DNA from: Acidimicrobiales bacterium
GTDB taxonomy: Bacteria; Actinomycetota; Acidimicrobiia; Acidimicrobiales; Palsa-688
Assembly: GCA_030039575.1 (NCBI GenBank)
Contig: JASHVH010000555.1
Coordinates: forward strand, 1 to 7,905
Length of the DNA: 7,905 nt
Direction of reading: 5' to 3'
The position numbers and the translations under genes are program-made. Of this stretch, positions 1 through 3,766 are shown in pieces. Each line of letters begins with the position of its first letter. The stretch's first letter is position 1. The notes beneath the pieces were generated by a model. That model made no database searches, was not told where the DNA came from, and saw nothing but the letters and a program-made list of their open reading frames with translations.

Positions 1-475
1 GCACCCCGACGCCGGCGTCCTACCCGGCATGCTCGATGTTTACCAGCGGTACGGCCACAGCGTGGTGGCGCTGAAAGAAGTGCCACCCGAAGACATCTCG
101 TCGTACGGGTGCGCGGCGGTCAAGCCCCTCGAAGGCAACATCGTCAAGGTCGAGGACCTCGTCGAAAAGCCGGCGCAGGAAGAGGCGCCCTCCAACCTGG
201 CCGTCATGGGCCGGTACGTCTTCGGGCCGGAGATCTTCGATGTCCTGGCCGAGACCAAACCGGGGCGTGGGGGCGAGATCCAGCTCACGGACGCCATCAA
301 GTCCTTGGCTGAGCATGAACCGGTGTACGGCTGGACGTTCCGCAATGGTCGTTTCGATGTCGGGAACAAGCTCGACTACCTGGAGGCCACGGTGGAGCTG
401 GCCCTCGAACGCCAGGACATCGGCCCAGCGTTCCGCCGGTTCCTTGTCGAACGCCTGGCCCGGGACGGCGCGTAG
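1..475 (+). CDS. galU: UTP-glucose-1-phosphate uridylyltransferase, C-terminal half (5' end outside window)
   Basis: The enzyme makes UDP-glucose from UTP and glucose-1-phosphate in the cytosol, feeding cell-envelope glycan synthesis. About 157 residues are visible (codons from base 2), roughly half of the usual 290-300. Family landmarks are clear: VEDLVEKP (the EKP lysine region contacts the sugar phosphate), GRYVFGPEIFD, GRGGEIQLTDAI, and near the end GRFDVGNKLDYLEA, the standard GalU C-terminal signature. The reading frame is open from the window edge, so the start lies upstream; the ATG at 29 is internal. The gene ends 30 bases before moaA. In Actinobacteria galU often sits beside molybdopterin genes and a small membrane protein gene, which is also the layout here. 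Identification is secure. Confidence 0.93.
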   Translation, partial: HPDAGVLPGMLDVYQRYGHSVVALKEVPPEDISSYGCAAVKPLEGNIVKVEDLVEKPAQEEAPSNLAVMGRYVFGPEIFDVLAETKPGRGGEIQLTDAIKSLAEHEPVYGWTFRNGRFDVGNKLDYLEATVELALERQDIGPAFRRFLVERLARDGA

Positions 476-483
476 CCCCCGTC

Positions 484-503
484 AAGGCCTAGCCTTCTAA
501 TCA
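484..503 (+). promoter_or_regulatory. Putative near-leaderless promoter of moaA
   Basis: The hexamer TAGCCT (490-495) fits an actinobacterial -10 box (TAnnnT) and would place transcription start near 502-503, only 3-4 bases before the GTG at 506. No Shine-Dalgarno sequence lies at a useful distance. The same core, GGCCTAGnCT, recurs before moaC (1603-1612). The -10 is embedded in a small palindrome, AAGGC-CTA-GCCTT (484-496). No clear -35 was found. Moderate to low confidence. Confidence 0.35.
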
Positions 504-505
504 CT

Positions 506-1552
506 GTGCCTTCGACCACGGGAGCAATTGCGCTGACTGACAGCTTCGGCCGCCAGGTCCATGACCTGCGGATCTCGGTGACCGACCGCTGCAATTTCCG
601 GTGCACCTACTGCATGCCACAAGAGGACGTACGTTGGCTGCCGCGCGCCGAGATCCTCACCTTCGAGGAGATCGAACGGGTAGCCCGCGTCTTCGTCGAA
701 CGTTTCGGGATCACTTCGGTCCGTGTGACGGGGGGAGAACCGACCGTGCGCGCCCACCTTCCCGAGCTGGTGGCCCGGCTGGCCCGCCTCCCCGTGGAAC
801 TCTCGATGACCACTAACGGAGCCACCCTCGACCACTTGGCTCTCCCCCTGAAGAACGCCGGCCTGCACAGGGTCACCGTTTCGTGTGACTCCCTGCGGCC
901 TGACCGCTTCGCGTCCATAACCGGCCGGGACATGCTGCCCCAGGTTTTGGCCGGGCTCGATGCCGCCCTGAACGCCGGCTTGGCGCCGGTGAAGGTCAAC
1001 TCGGTCCTGGTGAGGGGGGTGAACGACGACGAGGTCGTCGACCTGGCCGCGTTCGGCCGGGAACGGGGCGTAGAGGTGCGCTTCATCGAGTTCATGCCGT
1101 TGGACGGCGACGGGCAGTGGTCGCTCGATCGCGTTGTGCCGGCGCAGGAGATCATCGAACGGGTTGACGCCGTCTTCCCGGTGGCGCCCGTCGTGCCCGA
1201 GGCCAGCAACGGGGACAGGGCGAACGGCCACTTGCGGCCGTCACGTGGCCCCGAGCCGGCTGACCGTTACCGGTACCTGGACGGCGGCGGTCACGTCGGC
1301 GTCGTCGCCAGCGTGACCAGGCCTTTCTGTTCGAACTGCGACCGGGTGCGGCTGACTGCGGAGGGGTCTCTACGGAGTTGCTTGTTCGCCGTGCGAGAGC
1401 GTGACCTGAGGGCGGTCCTCCGCGGCGGCGGGTCCGACGACGACCTGGCCGGCGCCATCGTCGCCGAGGTGGCCACCAAGTGGGCCGGGCATGCCATCGG
1501 CAAGGTGAACTTTGTCCGTCCCGCCCGGAGCATGAGCCAGATCGGGGGCTGA
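506..1552 (+). CDS. moaA: GTP 3',8-cyclase, molybdenum cofactor biosynthesis protein A
   Basis: A radical SAM enzyme that converts GTP to 3',8-cyclo-7,8-dihydro-GTP, the substrate of MoaC. The 348-residue length is normal. The N-terminal iron-sulphur motif CxxxCxxC is C29, C33 and C36 in RCNFRCTYCMP. The SAM-binding GGEP is at 76-79 (VTGGEPTVR). The second, GTP-binding cluster motif CxxC-x13-C is C275, C278 and C292 (FCSNCDRVRLTAEGSLRSC), specific to MoaA. The protein ends in Gly-Gly, as MoaA proteins do; that tail helps catalysis. The GTG at 506 is chosen because it gives the usual short leader before DLRISVTDRCN. A linker at about residues 230-255 is variable and Gly/Pro/Arg-rich. moaC follows 67 bases downstream with its own likely promoter. 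Confidence 0.95.
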   Translation: MPSTTGAIALTDSFGRQVHDLRISVTDRCNFRCTYCMPQEDVRWLPRAEILTFEEIERVARVFVERFGITSVRVTGGEPTVRAHLPELVARLARLPVELSMTTNGATLDHLALPLKNAGLHRVTVSCDSLRPDRFASITGRDMLPQVLAGLDAALNAGLAPVKVNSVLVRGVNDDEVVDLAAFGRERGVEVRFIEFMPLDGDGQWSLDRVVPAQEIIERVDAVFPVAPVVPEASNGDRANGHLRPSRGPEPADRYRYLDGGGHVGVVASVTRPFCSNCDRVRLTAEGSLRSCLFAVRERDLRAVLRGGGSDDDLAGAIVAEVATKWAGHAIGKVNFVRPARSMSQIGG

Positions 1553-1563
1553 ACTCCCGTAGC

Positions 1564-1580
1564 GGGCCCGTTCCGGGCCC
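1564..1580 (+). terminator. GC-rich hairpin after moaA, terminator-like without U-tract
   Basis: GGGCCCG (1564-1570) and CGGGCCC (1574-1580) form a perfect 7-bp stem with a 3-base loop (TTC), starting 11 bases after the moaA stop. No T-run follows, so it would be a U-less terminator or an mRNA-end stabiliser. Its position before a separate moaC promoter supports a transcript boundary. Confidence 0.4.
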
Positions 1581-1602
1581 CAAATGTGCCCGGGGGCGGT
1601 TT

Positions 1603-1620
1603 GGCCTAGACTCAGTTTGG
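1603..1620 (+). promoter_or_regulatory. Putative leaderless promoter of moaC
   Basis: TAGACT (1607-1612) is a TAnnnT -10 box within GGCCTAGACT. Counting seven bases on gives a start of transcription at 1619-1620, the first base of the GTG codon at 1620. No Shine-Dalgarno sequence precedes that GTG. Together these suggest a leaderless mRNA. No convincing -35 box was seen. Confidence 0.4.
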
Positions 1621-2201
1621 TGTCCGAACGCGGCCTGACTCATACCGACCCCTTGGGACGTGCGCGCATGGTCGACGTCACGCCCAAGGAAGCTACCCAC
1701 CGGCGAGCCATGGCGCGCTGCAGGGTCCACATGCAGCCCGAGACGACGTCTAAGGTGGCCAGCAATGCGATCACCAAGGGGGACGTCCTGGCTGTGTCGC
1801 GTGTTGCGGGGATACAGGCGGCCAAGCAAGCAGCTCAGCTGATCCCGCTCTGCCATCCTCTTCTGGTAGGCGCCGTCACCATCAATTTCACCATTGGCGA
1901 CGATTATGTCGAGGTTGAGACCCAGGTCGAGACCGTCGACAGGACGGGCGTCGAAATGGAAGCCCTAACGGCGTGCGCGGTGGCGGCTTTGACAATTTAT
2001 GACATGTGCAAATCGTTTGATCGCGCAATGGAGATTGGCGAGCTTGCTTTATGGGAGAAGACCGGTGGTAGGACGGGCCATTGGCGGCGAGAGGGAGCGC
2101 CGCTCTTGAATTCCGTGCCGACGGAGGTGGGTAGGGCGTTGCCGATCGAAGAGGAAATAGACACCCTGATCGGCGGGGCCAACTCCGGTCTCGAGAGCTA
2201 G
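1620..2201 (+). CDS. moaC: Cyclic pyranopterin monophosphate synthase, with C-terminal extension
   Basis: MoaC converts the MoaA product into cyclic pyranopterin monophosphate. From the GTG at 1620 the protein has 193 residues and begins SERGLTHTDPLGRARMVDV, matching the usual MoaC N-terminus; an ATG 36 bases upstream would add 12 unusual residues and precede the likely promoter. Family motifs: KGDV (K53), LIPLCHPL (H79), TGVEMEALTA (E112, E114) and IYDMCKSFD (D128, K131), the last corresponding to the catalytic Asp and Lys known from E. coli MoaC. The conserved core ends at about KTGGRTGHWRRE (residue 158). About 35 further residues, acidic with no known domain, exceed the usual 155-165. Codons in the 1880-2115 part are A/T-richer than in the neighbours. 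Well supported. Confidence 0.93.
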   Translation: MSERGLTHTDPLGRARMVDVTPKEATHRRAMARCRVHMQPETTSKVASNAITKGDVLAVSRVAGIQAAKQAAQLIPLCHPLLVGAVTINFTIGDDYVEVETQVETVDRTGVEMEALTACAVAALTIYDMCKSFDRAMEIGELALWEKTGGRTGHWRREGAPLLNSVPTEVGRALPIEEEIDTLIGGANSGLES

Positions 2202-2290
2202 GTCCTGGCCTAAGGAAAACTGTCGCGCTCGGACCGCAAAAGCCAAGCCTCCGCAAAAAGCGGAGATGGCTTAGAGCGCGCAAGTAGTCC
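2201..2290 (+). other. Nested stem-loop between moaC and the membrane-protein gene (unidentified RNA structure or terminator)
   Basis: Three successive complementary blocks share one axis: GCGCTC (2225-2230) with GAGCGC (2274-2279), AAGCCA (2240-2245) with TGGCTT (2267-2272), and CTCCGC (2249-2254) with GCGGAG (2260-2265) closing an AAAAA loop. That is 18 perfect pairs in 55 bases. GGTCC (2201-2205) can also pair with GGACC (2231-2235), which sits in the internal loop. A short T-run (2291-2294) lies 12 bases past the stem, too far for a standard intrinsic terminator. I compared it by eye with remembered c-di-GMP, cobalamin and Moco riboswitch cores and found no convincing match. It may end the moa transcript or lead the next gene. 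Confidence 0.5.
2220..2241 (+). repeat. Dispersed intergenic repeat, copy 1
   Basis: A 22-base stretch that matches 6934-6955 at 18 of 22 positions, including an identical 5' CTGTC and 3' GACCGCAAAA. Both copies are intergenic. This copy forms the 5' arm of the nested stem-loop. Function unknown. Confidence 0.4.
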
Positions 2291-2336
2291 TTTTGGCGGC
2301 CCTGGGCAAGCATCCACCATTTTCGCGTTTGCGCGG

Positions 2337-2373
2337 GCTAACGTCCGTTGAAAGTCAGACGCTAACGGAGGAG
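2337..2373 (+). promoter_or_regulatory. Ribosome binding site with competing hairpins before the membrane-protein gene
   Basis: GGAGGAG (2367-2373) stands 8 bases before the ATG at 2382 and is a strong Shine-Dalgarno sequence. TCCGTT (2344-2349) can pair with AACGGA (2364-2369), covering part of it; CGTC (2342-2345) with GACG (2358-2361) is a mutually exclusive alternative. GCTAACG occurs twice (2337-2343 and 2361-2367). A possible -10 box, TAACGT, is at 2339-2344. The Shine-Dalgarno is firm; the regulation is speculative. Confidence 0.45.
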
Positions 2374-2381
2374 TTGCGTCC

Positions 2382-3011
2382 ATGGGCCCAACGCTATTGC
2401 TCGCGTGCCTCTGGGGTATTGTCCTCGCCTACTGGCTTTGGTCCAGGCGCCCCCTGGGTGACCCGGTGGGTTCGTTCCGCCATGAGTTACAGGTGCTGGG
2501 GAGCGCTACTCCGGCGCGGGTGGCACCGGCCAACCGCCTGGGGGCCAACCCGCAGGTGTTTGTCGGCCCAACCCAGAAAAGGTTTGTGGGCCCGGCACAA
2601 ATGGTCCGGCGTCCCGCCCCCCTGGCTGTGGCGGCGCGTGACCATACTCGCCAGGAGTTGCACCGCCGGCGTCGTGATGTAATTGCCGTCCTGTGCGTGT
2701 CGGCCCTGCTGACCTTGTTCGGGGCGGTGCTAACCGGCTCAGTTTTGGTTGTAATGCTGCAAGTCCTCGTAGACGTCGTACTGGTCGTGTACATCTGCCT
2801 GTTGGCCCGCGCCACCGTCGGGCCAAGCAAAGTAAGGCAGGCTGGTTTTCGAGCCAGGGGCAACGGCTTTGTGAAGCCGGCCATGTCGACTGTGCGCCTC
2901 GCGGGCGCCGGGTACATACGGGGACATGTGCCGCCGGGCGACGACTGGCAGGAGCCGAGCTACGGCGATTTCGGCAGTTACGCCAGTTTGGCCATTTCGC
3001 GGGGCAATTGA
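2382..3011 (+). CDS. Three-helix membrane protein, GLPR/SepX-like (probable cell-division associated)
   Basis: A 209-residue protein with a strong ribosome binding site. One membrane helix is at about residues 4-20, followed by SRRPLGDPVGSFRHELQVL, a polar and probably flexible linker (40-90), an Arg-rich patch RRRRD (95-99), and two further helices (about 100-118 and 120-142) ending YICLLARA, then a cytosolic-looking C-terminal tail. This order (helix, D-x(3)-SFR-x-L-x-VL stretch, linker, RRR patch, hairpin of two helices) resembles the actinobacterial GLPR/SepX family, which links the gephyrin-like MoeA homologue Glp to the divisome. The galU / molybdopterin-gene neighbourhood also fits. 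The family assignment is from memory and context. The linker contains the repeat FVGPTQ...FVGPAQ. The stop codon overlaps the next start, implying translational coupling. If the assignment is wrong it remains an integral membrane protein of unknown function. Confidence 0.6.
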   Translation: MGPTLLLACLWGIVLAYWLWSRRPLGDPVGSFRHELQVLGSATPARVAPANRLGANPQVFVGPTQKRFVGPAQMVRRPAPLAVAARDHTRQELHRRRRDVIAVLCVSALLTLFGAVLTGSVLVVMLQVLVDVVLVVYICLLARATVGPSKVRQAGFRARGNGFVKPAMSTVRLAGAGYIRGHVPPGDDWQEPSYGDFGSYASLAISRGN

Positions 3012-3697
3012 GCGGCGCGGGCGCGACCGGTCCCGCGGCGATCGGCCTGCCCGATAGCGCAGCCGAGGCTGTCGTCGACCGGCTGGCGTCGGTGCAATCG
3101 GCACGTGAGGTTGCTCTGGCCGCCTGTCGCCGGGCCACCAGGTTTGCCGGCGGTGCGGTGCGCGCCGTCCACACCAGGGAGCCGGCGCGCTGGGAGGAGT
3201 TGTTCGGCCAATCCGAACAGTCGTTGCGCGAAGCGCAGGCCGCCCTGGGGCCGTTCCCAGCTGTTTATTACGCCGGCTTCCTTCAAGACGCTGAGAAAGA
3301 GTACGGGGAGGCGGCGCTGACCCGTACCCTCGTCGAAGGCGGCCCCTTGCCGACCTGGGACGACCTGTCCATTGGCCTGGCGCCGTGGCTCAACGGTCTG
3401 TGCGAGGCGGCGTCGGAGTTGCGCCGTGAGGTGCTCGACCGGCTTCGCGAGGGCAGTTCCGGACGGGCCGAAGCGCTGCTTCGGTCGATGGACAGTGTCT
3501 ACGAGCTGGTCATGGGGGTTGACTTTCCTGACGCCCTGACCGGCGGCTTGCGCCGGAGCGCCGACGCCTTGCGGGCAGTACTGGAGCGGACCCGCTCGGA
3601 CCTGACCACTACCGCCCTCCAGTTGCGGCTCCAGGCCTCCCTCGAGAGTGCCGCCGGTCAGTGGGCTTCGTCGCGAACGCCGGCCCCTGAGCCCTGA
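3008..3697 (+). CDS. Translin/TRAX-family protein
   Basis: A 229-residue, almost entirely helical protein. Matches to the translin/TRAX fold are EKEYGEA (E98 and E101, the ExxE pair of the EYVEA motif in archaeal and TRAX proteins), ASELRREVLDRLREG (E137), VYELVMGVDFPDALTGGLRRSADALRAVLERTRSDLT (164-200). Translins bind single-stranded nucleic acid, and TRAX-like members cut RNA using acidic residues including the ExxE pair. The TTG at 3008 shares bases with the upstream TGA (TTGA overlap) and gives a sensible N-terminus; the frame is open further upstream but there it overlaps the membrane-protein gene. Translins are best known from eukaryotes and archaea, so a bacterial copy is notable. Family confidence is good; RNase activity is inferred. 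Confidence 0.78.
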   Translation: MSGAGATGPAAIGLPDSAAEAVVDRLASVQSAREVALAACRRATRFAGGAVRAVHTREPARWEELFGQSEQSLREAQAALGPFPAVYYAGFLQDAEKEYGEAALTRTLVEGGPLPTWDDLSIGLAPWLNGLCEAASELRREVLDRLREGSSGRAEALLRSMDSVYELVMGVDFPDALTGGLRRSADALRAVLERTRSDLTTTALQLRLQASLESAAGQWASSRTPAPEP

Positions 3698-3714
3698 AGC
3701 TCATCCGGCCCGGG

Positions 3715-3733
3715 GCAGGCGCGGAGTGCCTGC
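3715..3733 (+). terminator. Hairpin after the translin gene, terminator-like without U-tract
   Basis: GCAGGC (3715-3720) pairs with GCCTGC (3728-3733) across a 7-base loop, 18 bases after the translin stop. No T-run follows. It separates the translin gene from the signalling locus, and a weak promoter-like sequence follows it. Confidence 0.35.
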
Positions 3734-3744
3734 ACGAAGCGGGG

Positions 3745-3766
3745 ATAGGTAGAGCACACTGGAGGT
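3745..3766 (+). promoter_or_regulatory. Promoter-like sequence and unusually placed Shine-Dalgarno before the ABC-kinase gene
   Basis: TAGGTA (3746-3751) resembles a -10 box and would start transcription near 3758, giving a leader of about 9 bases. GGAGGT (3761-3766) directly touches the ATG at 3767, leaving no spacer, so it cannot act as a normal Shine-Dalgarno for that codon. No other ATG or GTG start occurs in frame before the ABC domain. A very short leader seems the better explanation. Low confidence. Confidence 0.3.

Noticed and set aside
497..1231. Long open frame on the minus strand opposite moaA
   Set aside because: It lies wholly over a certain moaA gene, has no family motifs, and is typical of antisense openness in high-GC coding DNA.
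1584..1619. Earlier ATG start for moaC
   Set aside because: It adds 12 residues not found in MoaC, and the likely -10 box lies inside this stretch.
1152..1856. 234-codon minus-strand open frame spanning moaA, the gap and moaC
   Set aside because: The translation is low-complexity Arg/Pro/Gly-rich and overlaps two secure genes; no start or ribosome site supports it.
2201..2290. Nested stem-loop as a c-di-GMP (GEMM), cobalamin or Moco riboswitch
   Set aside because: GACCGCAAAAGCC and CCTAAG loosely recall pieces of such RNAs, but the remaining conserved core and stem order do not match what I remember.
2693..3007. Extended N-terminus for the translin gene from an ATG at 2693
   Set aside because: This stretch overlaps the membrane-protein gene in another frame and its translation is Arg/Gly-rich with no translin similarity; the TTG at 3008 at the stop overlap is better.
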